Source: Saccharomycopsis fibuligera x Saccharomycopsis cf. fibuligera (lineage: Eukaryota; Ascomycota; Saccharomycetes; Ascoideales; Saccharomycopsidaceae). Taken from it: a stretch of DNA of 64,000 nt. The position numbers were made by a program, and so were the translations under genes. The stretch's first letter is position 1. Each line of letters starts with the position of its first letter. Under the pieces are notes generated by a model, which made no database searches, was not told the origin of the DNA, and saw only the letters and a list, made by a program, of their open reading frames with translations. The DNA is taken from NCBI GenBank assembly GCA_001936135.1, contig CP012812.1:2356001-2420000 (forward strand), given 5' to 3'. Shown here in pieces: positions 22,882 through 33,475 of the stretch.

Positions 22882-25800
22882 TTTGAATACTTTTTTAAGA
22901 TGAGGATCAGCGTTTTGTTTTATGTGGACTGCTTGATTAATGTGGGAAGGAAAAGAGGAAAAAAAAATTTTTTTTCTTCTTTTTCTAGTTCTCGATATGC
23001 TACTTATAGCTTTTCCAAAGGAGATGGAGCAATGGTTTAGAAACTTGCTTTCTTAGTACTAAAAGTAAAAAGCAAAAAAAAAGGAAACTATGTTTTTTCT
23101 TTTCCACAGTTGCTTTTTTGTGTTTATATGACGAGCGAGTGATTGCAGTCAGTCAGTTTGGGAGACCAAGAAAGATTAGACCGGTGAGTGGTGCTTGGAA
23201 AATGAAAATGAATGTGGGATGTATGGATTAAGTTGGCAGTGATTTAGCAGGAGAAGTCACTAGTTGGAACCATAAACCCAAGGGAGAGCAAGACACAACA
23301 AAACAAAATACAGAAAAAACAAGAAAAGCAGCTTCAGGACAAGCCCAAAATCGAGAGCATTTACAGGAGCGAGCAGTGTATATAAATAAACAGCGAGAGT
23401 TCATGCATGAAAGCAAATCGCCAGAATTTCACCCTGCGAATCTATGTCATCGACAGTGCACCGGTGCACAGTGGCGCCCAATGATGCTGGCGGGTGAGAC
23501 ATGCAGCGACTATTTTCTTCTATTCGAAGTTTGACAATTTTTTCATTTCATTGAGAAAAAAATTTTGATACGCTGACGTTCGCCAGGGGAAGAAGGATGC
23601 CTGCATGAGCATATTATAGCACCGCGGCACCCTTTGCTATCTTGTTGGTCAAGTTTACTCTGAATTCGTCAAAAAGTTTACAGATTAAACAGCACATATT
23701 TTGCACAAGGCCATTGTTCAATTGCTGGCTGCCTTGGAGAAAGGTGCCATTTTCAGAGACACCACTGCCGTTTTGGAAACCGTTCTATTATAGTGAAGAT
23801 ACTTTCCGGCACACTGCGCGGTGAGGGCGCTGCCGCACAATAGCAGACAATCAGTACAATAGAGAGGCAGCAAGTTAGATATATTGTATGGCAGTACTCT
23901 GAATTACAAATTACACAAGCAAAAAGACTATTTGGTTAACGATCCGATTGGAAAAAGGAAGGGAGGAGGCCCGACACAAACACTAAACAAAACGTTATTA
24001 GCCATCCAACATTGCAAAGGGGGAGCAGGAGTGGCCATTAGCTGCTAGGACACAATCACCACCAAACAACCAGACAGAGCACAACATATAAACAAACACA
24101 AATAGACAAGTTAAATTGTAATAGCATGTGGGTTGGATTTTAGCACCGGTAGCTGCATTACCAAGCTGTCTGTCTCCCTTGCGCTTACAACTTGCTGCTG
24201 CTAACTATAGCGCTTACACGGAGTATGCAAGTAGACTTAAAATACATAGAAAGTTTACCAGGGCCCTTCGATTATACTTAGCGAAATCAAGTTTTGATCT
24301 TCCCAGGTTATTTATGTCAACAATTTTTTCTTTTTTCCAATATTACTGTCGGCATGTATCCTATAGACAACAGTTTGTAGACAAAAGCGATGAATGGGAA
24401 AAGCGGCTTCCTTTGGACTGCATGCAGTGGTGGCAGCAGCGGCAGCAGCCTGCGCCAGCAATTCCAAGTGTGCACCGCGCAGTTCTTTGTGTTTTTGCAT
24501 GCTGTATGCTTATTTCTTGGTACCCTATGTTGAAATTTTTTTATAGATGGTAGATTTTGTATATGAAAACGGCTGCCCATATAGGATGCTTGCAAGTACG
24601 TTCAAACTGCTGAAATTTTTGCTTCAGTTAAAGTTTGGCGGAAAGCACACCCTTGCTTTCTACCTCAAACAATTGTTACAGCAGAACATGGGCTTGGAAT
24701 TGTGGATAAAGTGGGTACTGTGGGCGTGGGCTAGTGTTTGTGCTTTCCACGTTTTAAGCGACGATGATCCTCCTTAATTAATAATTTGGGTTATTGCAGT
24801 GATCTCAAATGTTCACAAATTCAAATCCCTTTTTCTCTCCAAATCCTGTTGCGATGGCGATCAGTGGCCGGCGGTTGCGGTTGCGGTTGCAGCATCGGCC
24901 TGTCTTAGCCATCTTGGAGATAGCCATGGCCAGCCAACGTTCCGTTGCGGGATCCGTTCTCCTTGGAGAATATCATGTCAATATTTAGTGGCGCATCGTA
25001 CACTATAGACCACTGCTGGTGCTATTTATATTTCCTTTCATTTACTGAGTCAAAATACCGCTTTATATTTAGCATGGTGAATATTACCTTCTTGGACGTC
25101 CGCCGTGCACAGCATGAGCGCCCCCTGCCACGCTGGCCAGGCTTAGCTCCAGTGGAAGCAGCGGGGCGCTCATGCGTACCTCCTGTCAAGCCTTCGCAGC
25201 TGTCTAGACACACACACACACAGCCGTGATACTAAACATAACCACAACCCGTATAACTTTTGATATAAAATGAAGTACATAGCCATGCTGAAAAGGGCTG
25301 TCCAAGTTTGTATCAGCTTTAGTCTCGCGGGGAACTTACGTATGTTGTATTTTTAAAAATCCACACTGCTATAGCAGAGTAGTTATAGCTATTAATAAAA
25401 CAATATGATCCACATTTGCCGTGTGTATGTTTGCTATACCGCCTATGTCTTTCATATTAACCTTTACAACGCCCCGAATTGATCTGCCCTTCGTGATAAT
25501 AGAGAGTGTTAGTAAGCAGTGCCATTGTAGATACTATAGACTGAGCCCTCCGCTATCTTCTGGTTTTATTGTAGCGGCTGTTGTTGCTGCGATTATTTGT
25601 ATGTGAGACATCTCGATGAAATAGACCCGTGATCTCTCATGTGAACGATACATCCACCGCAAATATACTAAACGCACGATAAAACGAATGGCCCAACGTA
25701 ACCGCTGCACTGCTCTGCTCTGCTCTGCTCTCACTCTCTTTTGTTTTTCCTTTGTATGTTATGGGGGACCCACTAATTTCACACGACTTTATACTTGCTG

Positions 25801-25998
25801 TGCGGCGCTAACTTTTCTCTTGGTCGCTTTCCTAAAAACTATCCTGCTTCAATTGATACTCCAAATCAGTAGCTTGAGATTTTCCCTCTTTGCGTGAGTA
25901 ATTTTGCATCACTGCTGTTTTATTTTTTTTGAGAGTCTTGTCCTGAATCACTGAGCCTTCTTCTGTATCAGACTGCTTGGACTGCTCAGCGCTTCATT
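22882..25998. other. 3.1 kb divergent region before SPO14
   Basis: Separates two divergent start codons. It holds a perfect 12-bp palindrome TGCACCGGTGCA at 23457-23468, three copies of GCGGTT at 24871-24888, the palindrome CTGCTATAGCAG near 25365, a CA-dinucleotide run near 25208-25220 and four copies of TGCTC at 25711-25730. Overlapping frames at 24128-24553 (141 codons) and 24547-24777 (76 codons) on the plus strand have no recognisable similarity and unusual composition (Cys/Trp-rich), so I treat them as unsupported. Confidence 0.4.
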
Positions 25999-28900
25999 AT
26001 GTCCTCTGTGGTGTTACCATTCTTTAGCGCTAATGATAAAAACAGCAACACCAATGGTCACGCAAACGATTCAACAACCAATGACGAAAACATGGACTCT
26101 TCTCAGAATCAACAAAAACTGCAGCAACAAGAAAAACAGCAAGAACAACAAGCGCTGAACCCAGGTCAATTCCAAGACCAGCCTGAAGAAGTGCCAAACA
26201 AGTTCTCATTGCCTGAATTTATCAACAATTGGAATGATACAGAAAATGAAAATAGTAGCCCAGCAGCTCCACTTTCTGAACAACAAAACAATGCGCCAAA
26301 TGTTGATAGAGTGCAACAAGAACAACAGCAACAGCAACAGCAAGAACAGCAAGAACAGCAAGAACAGCAAGAACAGCAAGAACCTACGAAAGATAGCCAA
26401 TTGGGAAAAAGGTCAAAAAGAAGAGATGATGCTGGTACCAGCAAACAACATCTTAGCGCCAACGATACAAACAATGATCTAAACGATAGCAACAATAAAC
26501 TTGTGACTTCGCCAGTATCTTCCAAAAGATACAAGTTAAAAACTCCAACCACTCCTACATTCAAAAGCTTCTTCGGTGGTGATTCGCCAAGGGGTGGTGC
26601 TGGGGATCAAAACAATTCAAACGGTTATTTTGGTAACGCCGCCTACAATCAAAATAACAATAGCGGCACACCCCCAATACATAATGGTCAACATACTCCT
26701 AATAACGACAGTGAGAACAACTGGCTAAAAAGACTTTCTGTTTTCAATCATTCTGAACCGAACTACAATGACTGGAAAACTAATTTCTTCCCCTTCAACA
26801 AGAAAAATCAACACCCGGCGCAAAATAATAGAAATTTGAAAAAAAATCCTAAAGCTCTTACTAAACGGGAAAAATTGTCGGAAAGCGATAGACTAGCCAG
26901 AGCAAGAGCAAACTTTTTAATTGACTCATTGTTTCTTGGATATACCGCTTCTAACTTGGTCTCAAGTTTGTTTTTGCTTGATGAAGAAGAGACTCGCCGT
27001 GCTCCATTGTTGGCTCACTTGATTGGCATTCGAATACACGATATTACAGATCAAAATTATACTGATTCGCGCCATAATCATCATCTTCATCACCATAATA
27101 ATCGCCATAATTACCAACATCCAAACCACTATCAGAATCAAAGCTTGCAATCGCAATCACAACTGCATCAAGCTAACATTGACACTGTATTAGGGTCAAA
27201 TCAAAATGTTAATAACAGCAATGAAAATGGCCAAAGCACCAATGGAAATGCTATTGGCAACTCCAATATTCTAGCAGAAAATTATCCAGCATTTAGCGGA
27301 AATGCTAAAACTCCGCCAGTAAAGCGCAGAAAATACAGATTTGACATGGAATATGGGGTTGGGGAAAATCGTGCCAAGTGGAGTCTTGTCAAGTCTTACA
27401 AGGAAATTGTTAATTTTGCTGTAAGAGTCAAGTTACTATCTAACAGTTTTGCTACTGGCGGATTAAGTTTGAAGAAAGCCGCAGGCAAGTTGGAATTGCC
27501 ACCCTTTCCAAAATTGAAAGGCCCTCATTACCATATTCCTGATTTGGGTTCAGACAGTGAATCATCATTGTCGAGTGATGAATTAAATGAGGATTCTGAC
27601 AGAAATGAAAACCTTAGAAATGAAAACCTCGGAAATGATCTTAGTCCTCCTCCAAACGTTAATAGCCCTAACGCGCTATCACATATTACCAATAATGGTA
27701 ATATCAGCAGCCCTAATCAATCAACAGATGAAAGCTCAATTGAAATGTACCTCAACAATCAAAGCAACAACGATTTACACGGAGCTTCAAGTATTTCTTC
27801 TCGTGAATCTGGTGGTAGTCAACTTCATCAAATAGTTAGCAGAATCTCAAATTTTTCTCTTAGGGATAGAAAGAACAAACTCAGATACAAGCAAGATGCT
27901 AGCGATTATCCAGCCAAATTGGAGAAATATTTTAAAAAATTGTTTATTGAGTTATCTTTGAGACCTCAATCAAACAGATTGTTCCAATTTTTGGAATTGT
28001 CACCAGTGGGTATATTGCTTTCCAACGAGCATGGCTATAGAGGCAAACAAGGTTACTTGCTTATTGCCACGTCAGCTAAAAAGCAAGGATGGAGAGTTGG
28101 CCATCTTCGTGCAAGAGATTGGGGTGCGATGATCAAAAGACACACTTTGAAATGGTTTTGTATCAGAGAATCATATATTATCTACGTTGCTGATATTAAC
28201 TCAACTACTATCTTGGATGTGTTTTTGGTCGATGAGAGTTTTAAATTGAGATACAGTGGGGATAAGGATGATCCACTTGAAGGAAAAGATTTAGCTTCTG
28301 ACGAATCAGATTTGGAAGATGAAGAAGAAGAAGAAGAGGCCGAAACAGAGGGAGCTGTGAAACAAACCACAGCACAAGGTACCAGTAAGCAAGTTCGCAA
28401 AACCGCAACCCCACATTTGAACATCACTGTTGAAAATAGAGAAAGAAAAATGAAAATGGTTGCTAAATCAGCTCCAGAGTGGAAATTATGGATCAAGTCT
28501 ATCAAAATTATGCAAAACAAAACAGAATGGGCTCAAAAGAAAAGGTTTGATTCTTTTGCCCCAATTAGATATAATTGTTTTGCCCAGTGGTTTGTTGATG
28601 CTCGTGATTACTGGTGGGCCGCATCTTCAGCTATAGAAATGGCAAAGGATGTGATTTTCATTCATGATTGGTGGCTATCTCCAGAATTGTACTTGAGAAG
28701 GCCAGCAAACGGTAATCAAGAATGGAGAATCGATCGTTTATTGAAAAGAAAAGCGGAACAAGGTGTCAAAATTTTCATCATTGTTTATAGAAATATTGGT
28801 GAGTTTGTGGTGATTGATTCAAGTTGGACAAAACATTCATTGATGGATTTACACGAAAACATTAGAGTATTGAGATCACCGAACCAATTTTTGCAAAATA

Positions 28901-31900
28901 CTTTTTTCTGGGCCCATCATGAGAAGTTACTTATCATTGATCATACAATTGCCTTCCTTGGTGGTATTGATTTATGTTACGGTAGATATGATACCCCAGA
29001 GCATGTCATTGTTGATGATGCTCCAACTGCTTTTGCCGATCCAAACAAAAAATCTCCTAAAAACACCAAATACCAAGTTTTCCCTGGTAAAGATTACTCT
29101 AACCCAAGAGTCAAAGATTTCTTTGAGTTGGACAAGCCATATGAATCCATGTATGATAGGCAATCTGTGCCAAGAATGCCGTGGCACGATGTTCATATGG
29201 TAAATTTTGGGCAAATTGCAAGAGATTTATCTAGACATTTTGTGCAAAGATGGAATTATTTGATTAGACAAAAGAGGCCTTCAAGACCTACGCCATTATT
29301 AACTCCGCCTACTAACTTGTCAAACAAAGAAATTGAAGAAATGGGATTCAAAGGATCTTGTGAAATTCAATTGCTAAGATCTTCTGGTTTCTGGTCATTG
29401 GGTTTGAAAGAAACTGAACACTCTATTCAAAATGCATACCTAAAATTAATTGAAACTTCTGAGCATTTTGTTTATATTGAAAATCAATTTTTTGTTACGG
29501 CTTGCGCTTGGGATAATGTGGTTATCAAAAATCGTATTGGTGACGCATTGGTTGATAGAATCATTAGAGCACATAAAGAAAACAAACCATGGAGAGCTGT
29601 CATTGTTATTCCATTAATGCCAGGTTTTGAAGCACAGGTAGATGAGCCTGAAGGTTCTTCGGTTAGAGTCATTATGCAATGTCAATACATGTCTATTTCA
29701 AGAGGCTCTACTTCTATCTTTGCTAAGTTAAGAAAAGTGGGTATTGAACCAGATAACCATATTCAATTTTTTTCATTAAGAAAATGGGGCAGAATTGGTG
29801 AGCATGGTAAATTGGTTTCCGAGCAGTTGTATATTCATGCTAAAACTATGGTGGTTGATGATAGAGTGGCCATTATTGGGTCTGCTAATATTAACGAAAG
29901 ATCGATGAGAGGTAGCAGAGATTCAGAAATTGCTGCTTGCATTAGAGATACCGAAACTGTTAGAACCACCATGAATGGTAAACCATACTTGGCAGGGAAG
30001 TTTGCTCATACTTTGAGAATGAGATTGATGAGAGAACATTTAGGTGTTCATGTTGACCAATTGGAACTTGTTGAAAGAAAATTCGATACTATTGAAAAGC
30101 AAGTGAAAAATAATTTTGAGCAAGCTAAGGGCCAAATTACCACTAATTTCAAAAAAGATAAAAACGTTATTAGATCAGCAATGATTGAAATTGCTTCTAG
30201 AGAAGTGTTGAATTTGCCTGGCGGCACTGACAAATGGAAAAAATTTCAAAAATCCAAAAACCAGTCCAAAAACAATGTTGGCGATGGTGTTGATGGCAAT
30301 CCTTATAAAAGCAGTGGTGATGCCACTCTTTATCAATCATTTAACCACAGAGCTTGGGTTGAAAATGTAGGGCTTAGAGATAAAAAGCAATTTTCTTCTG
30401 ATCCAAGAATTAAAAATAATGAGACCCATAAAGCCGATGTTGCTGGTAAAGGAACAGATAATTTTGACTCTGAGGCGTTTGGCAAATGGAAATTGAATGC
30501 TAGACAAACCTTGAAGAAATGGTCCATTAATGCTTCTAACAATAAAAAGTTCAATTCTATTTTTGTTCCAAATATGGATAGACTCAAGCAATTCTTGGAT
30601 AGTGATGATGACGAAATTATCCAAGGGCGCGCTGATAAGGAATTAAGCCATGAAGAAGAAGAAATTTTAGCTCAAAGAGATGAAGAAAGATGGGAAATGT
30701 TGAAGAGAATTGCTTACATTCAAAGAGTAATTGCTAAATATAATAAAGATTTGAAGGAAGAGAATGCCAGAAGAGCCAAGTTTGGTTTGACTGCAAAAGC
30801 TAATCCCGTCTCTGCTGCTAATAATGTGAATGGTATTCCTTCCACTACCGCAAGTGAAGCACAAGAAAAGAAGCTGCTGCAGCAAGAGCAGAACGGAAAA
30901 CCACCAACATATCAATCAATGGCTAACGATTGGCTAGGGAATGACCGTGTTAAGCTGGACAAAGGTCAACAGGCTCCTACTACTACTACTGCCAATGGTA
31001 AACCGCTCTATCTTGATGACATGCGTGTTGACCCAAAAAATGCTGTAATCATGAATGGTGGCAAGGGAAACAGTGGCAGTGCTGCTGCTGATGGCCAAAC
31101 TGAAGCTGATGGTTACTCCATTGGAAATAAGCAGATTAGCTCCAGTGAAAGTGCTAGCGCTGCAACGACTGCTGCCGGGCAACCATCGCCTGCGGAAACA
31201 AATAAAGATATTCCAATTACATCTTTGAATGATGAGCAAATCGAAGAATTGTTTACTACTCAGCTTAAAATAGGCAAATCTCGTTTTGTTGACCCATATA
31301 GTTTTTCTGATCCCTTAGATGAAGAATTTTACGAGGATATCTGGTTTGAAAACGCCTATAGAAACAGCAAGATCTTTAGACTTATTTTCCATTGTCAACC
31401 TGATGATACTGTGGCTACTTGGAATGAATACAAAGAATTTCATAAGTTGTCCAAAGCGTTCTCCTTAGCTCAAGATTATGAAATTGAAGCCCTTAAGGAA
31501 GCTCTGAGTGGGAACTCCGAAGAGACCGATAACGACAGTTTCCAAGAGGAAGAAGAATACGAAGAGGAAGAAGCTGGTGGCTCTGGTGCTGGTGCTGGTG
31601 CTGGTGAAAATGGTGGAACTGCGAACGGCACACCTGTTCCAGGTACCGCAAACCAATCTGGTGATTCTACTATTAAGAACGAGTATTTGCAAACTAATGA
31701 CCGCTCAGCAGCTACTTTGCTTAGTAATGGCAGTAATGAACAATTTAGAAAACGTCCGCCTGTACAAAAGCACAAAACTTCGAGATCCATTAGAATTAAT
31801 GATTTGGATAACGATATTGGTGCTCTTGGCTTACCACCGGATGAAATGAGGTCCAATAGTGAAGTTAGACCACCAAGAAAAAATAAATTTTCACAAACTA

Positions 31901-32616
31901 TTAGTAGTTTAAGAAAAGGTTCAGTTACTGACGGCTATGCATTTGGTGATCATATTGAAGAAGAGTCTGACGAAGACAGCTTGGATAATCTGTCAATTCA
32001 TGCTAATGTAAATGGTAATGCCAATGGTAATGTCAATGGTAATGCTAACGCCAACCATGATAACACTAACAGCGAAACATTCAGAAGTCCAAATGACAAT
32101 GCTACATATAACGGTGATGCAGACAACGAGCCAAAAATCACAATTGGATCGCCAACAATTTACGATGACAAGTTGAATGATAGTCGTAAAACATCGCCAG
32201 AGAAATTCAATGGCTATTCAGAAAATGATCAGAACAGCAATACCAAAAGCAACAACAAGTCAGGGAAATCAGTTAGTAAAGCTTCATCATTTCAAGATCA
32301 ATCAACATTGAACTTTCAAACTCGCAGCAACGGTAATGCACCATATACTGGAGCAAATGGCGGTAAAAGTCCGCTCAAGAGTGGAAGTGCTAACGGTGGT
32401 GTGCGCCGGAAAAGAACTGGTACTTTTAATACCAGACGTCATAAGCATTTCTTCCATCGTGACATGATTTTTGATATGGAAACTGCAGATAAGATTCTTT
32501 CTGAAATCACAGGGCATGTGGTGTTGTTCCCAACTAATTGGTTATACAAAGAATTAGAGAGTAACAATTGGTTTACAAATTCAGATAGATTGCCACCGAT
32601 TGAAATTTATGATTAA
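25999..32616 (+). CDS. SPO14: Phospholipase D, Spo14/Pld1 type
   Basis: Hydrolyses phosphatidylcholine to phosphatidic acid and choline; in S. cerevisiae it is PI(4,5)P2-dependent and needed for sporulation. The 2205 residues show a long disordered N-terminus with a Gln/Glu repeat (about residues 105-128), then a PX-like region (about 345-530) interrupted by a His/Asn-rich insertion. A PH-like region follows (about 640-840, with LKWFCIRESYIIYVAD and an acidic insertion). Both catalytic HKD motifs are intact: HEKLLIID with His974, and HAKTMVVD with His1280, followed by GSANINERSMRGSRDSE. The fungal C-terminal block (MIFDMETADKILSEITGHVV, FPTNWLYKEL) is also present. It is about 500 residues longer than S. 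cerevisiae Spo14 (1683), mostly through Asn/Gly/Ser-rich linkers. Confidence 0.96.
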   Translation: MSSVVLPFFSANDKNSNTNGHANDSTTNDENMDSSQNQQKLQQQEKQQEQQALNPGQFQDQPEEVPNKFSLPEFINNWNDTENENSSPAAPLSEQQNNAPNVDRVQQEQQQQQQQEQQEQQEQQEQQEPTKDSQLGKRSKRRDDAGTSKQHLSANDTNNDLNDSNNKLVTSPVSSKRYKLKTPTTPTFKSFFGGDSPRGGAGDQNNSNGYFGNAAYNQNNNSGTPPIHNGQHTPNNDSENNWLKRLSVFNHSEPNYNDWKTNFFPFNKKNQHPAQNNRNLKKNPKALTKREKLSESDRLARARANFLIDSLFLGYTASNLVSSLFLLDEEETRRAPLLAHLIGIRIHDITDQNYTDSRHNHHLHHHNNRHNYQHPNHYQNQSLQSQSQLHQANIDTVLGSNQNVNNSNENGQSTNGNAIGNSNILAENYPAFSGNAKTPPVKRRKYRFDMEYGVGENRAKWSLVKSYKEIVNFAVRVKLLSNSFATGGLSLKKAAGKLELPPFPKLKGPHYHIPDLGSDSESSLSSDELNEDSDRNENLRNENLGNDLSPPPNVNSPNALSHITNNGNISSPNQSTDESSIEMYLNNQSNNDLHGASSISSRESGGSQLHQIVSRISNFSLRDRKNKLRYKQDASDYPAKLEKYFKKLFIELSLRPQSNRLFQFLELSPVGILLSNEHGYRGKQGYLLIATSAKKQGWRVGHLRARDWGAMIKRHTLKWFCIRESYIIYVADINSTTILDVFLVDESFKLRYSGDKDDPLEGKDLASDESDLEDEEEEEEAETEGAVKQTTAQGTSKQVRKTATPHLNITVENRERKMKMVAKSAPEWKLWIKSIKIMQNKTEWAQKKRFDSFAPIRYNCFAQWFVDARDYWWAASSAIEMAKDVIFIHDWWLSPELYLRRPANGNQEWRIDRLLKRKAEQGVKIFIIVYRNIGEFVVIDSSWTKHSLMDLHENIRVLRSPNQFLQNTFFWAHHEKLLIIDHTIAFLGGIDLCYGRYDTPEHVIVDDAPTAFADPNKKSPKNTKYQVFPGKDYSNPRVKDFFELDKPYESMYDRQSVPRMPWHDVHMVNFGQIARDLSRHFVQRWNYLIRQKRPSRPTPLLTPPTNLSNKEIEEMGFKGSCEIQLLRSSGFWSLGLKETEHSIQNAYLKLIETSEHFVYIENQFFVTACAWDNVVIKNRIGDALVDRIIRAHKENKPWRAVIVIPLMPGFEAQVDEPEGSSVRVIMQCQYMSISRGSTSIFAKLRKVGIEPDNHIQFFSLRKWGRIGEHGKLVSEQLYIHAKTMVVDDRVAIIGSANINERSMRGSRDSEIAACIRDTETVRTTMNGKPYLAGKFAHTLRMRLMREHLGVHVDQLELVERKFDTIEKQVKNNFEQAKGQITTNFKKDKNVIRSAMIEIASREVLNLPGGTDKWKKFQKSKNQSKNNVGDGVDGNPYKSSGDATLYQSFNHRAWVENVGLRDKKQFSSDPRIKNNETHKADVAGKGTDNFDSEAFGKWKLNARQTLKKWSINASNNKKFNSIFVPNMDRLKQFLDSDDDEIIQGRADKELSHEEEEILAQRDEERWEMLKRIAYIQRVIAKYNKDLKEENARRAKFGLTAKANPVSAANNVNGIPSTTASEAQEKKLLQQEQNGKPPTYQSMANDWLGNDRVKLDKGQQAPTTTTANGKPLYLDDMRVDPKNAVIMNGGKGNSGSAAADGQTEADGYSIGNKQISSSESASAATTAAGQPSPAETNKDIPITSLNDEQIEELFTTQLKIGKSRFVDPYSFSDPLDEEFYEDIWFENAYRNSKIFRLIFHCQPDDTVATWNEYKEFHKLSKAFSLAQDYEIEALKEALSGNSEETDNDSFQEEEEYEEEEAGGSGAGAGAGENGGTANGTPVPGTANQSGDSTIKNEYLQTNDRSAATLLSNGSNEQFRKRPPVQKHKTSRSIRINDLDNDIGALGLPPDEMRSNSEVRPPRKNKFSQTISSLRKGSVTDGYAFGDHIEEESDEDSLDNLSIHANVNGNANGNVNGNANANHDNTNSETFRSPNDNATYNGDADNEPKITIGSPTIYDDKLNDSRKTSPEKFNGYSENDQNSNTKSNNKSGKSVSKASSFQDQSTLNFQTRSNGNAPYTGANGGKSPLKSGSANGGVRRKRTGTFNTRRHKHFFHRDMIFDMETADKILSEITGHVVLFPTNWLYKELESNNWFTNSDRLPPIEIYD
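26313..26387 (+). repeat. In-frame GAACAGCAA tandem repeat in SPO14
   Basis: CAG/CAA triplets followed by about five tandem copies of the 9-mer GAACAGCAA encode alternating Gln-Gln-Glu in the disordered N-terminus. The repeat keeps the frame and is likely length-variable between strains. Confidence 0.85.
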
Positions 32617-33475
32617 GTTCATTTTTTTTTATACCTTAAAATTTTTGTTCACAAAATTTTTTTTCTATTTTTGATTGTTAGGTTTGATTGTTCACAGTCT
32701 GTTCAAGTTTCTTTTGTTTTGCTCTGTTTATTCGTGTTTTCTCGTTTAGTGATTTTATTTAGTTGCAGTTTTTTTTTCTATGAAGTGTTGTTTCTTTAAA
32801 AGAATGCATCAAGTATATTTTAGCGATAGAATAGTTTTAATCTACTTTATATGGCATCTATTAATTCACGATTGTTCATTTTTAAGCGTTGGACATATTT
32901 ATTATTGGGCTGAGCTCAGCGGTAAATAAGTCAAGCATAGGATACAAATACATGTGCCTCGAGAATGTGTCTGTTACTTATTATATCTACCTATGTCTGT
33001 GAGCTCTTTCTCAATTCCATATCACTATCTCCAATATTTACCATGCTGAGTGGCTTTCTTGTCATTTTGTTGTTTGAAAATGTAACCCTTACACCACCCT
33101 TACAATCTATCTTCTAGCAACCTCGTCAAAATCTATCATATTAAAATTGTCTTTGATTGAATTGTATTTAAACTTAATAAAAATACTACTTTATGTACAA
33201 AAATTATACCTAAAGTGTTGCCTTAGCTTCTTCTTCGTGTATGTTACCGCACCCATTCTATGGCTCTTTGCCATTTTTTAAATATTTGCTTCCAAAAATG
33301 CAATTATTTATAAAACAGGGATAAAAAGCGAAATAAAGAAAAAAAAAGTATAGCCCAAACTAACTGCCTACTGGTTTTGAAAGTTTCCAAACTTCTCAAC
33401 TTTTGTTTACAAGTATTTTCATTCATTTGACATCACATCTCATAGCCCTTACCTATCCTACTCTACTCTATCTAC
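32617..33475. other. Convergent region SPO14/PRO2
   Basis: 859 bp between two stop codons. The first 200 bp after SPO14 are strongly T-rich on the coding strand (several T7-T9 runs), a typical yeast 3' end region. No gene seen. Confidence 0.5.

Noticed and set aside
23457-23490. CAGTGGCGCCCA after TGCACCGGTGCA looked like a retroelement primer-binding site.
   Set aside because: No LTR end upstream of it, no coding sequence downstream, and the match to a tRNA 3' end stops after a few bases.
24128-24777. Two overlapping plus-strand frames (141 and 76 codons) as a frameshifted gene.
   Set aside because: No recognisable domain, Cys/Trp-rich chance-like composition, and no common frame after any single shift.
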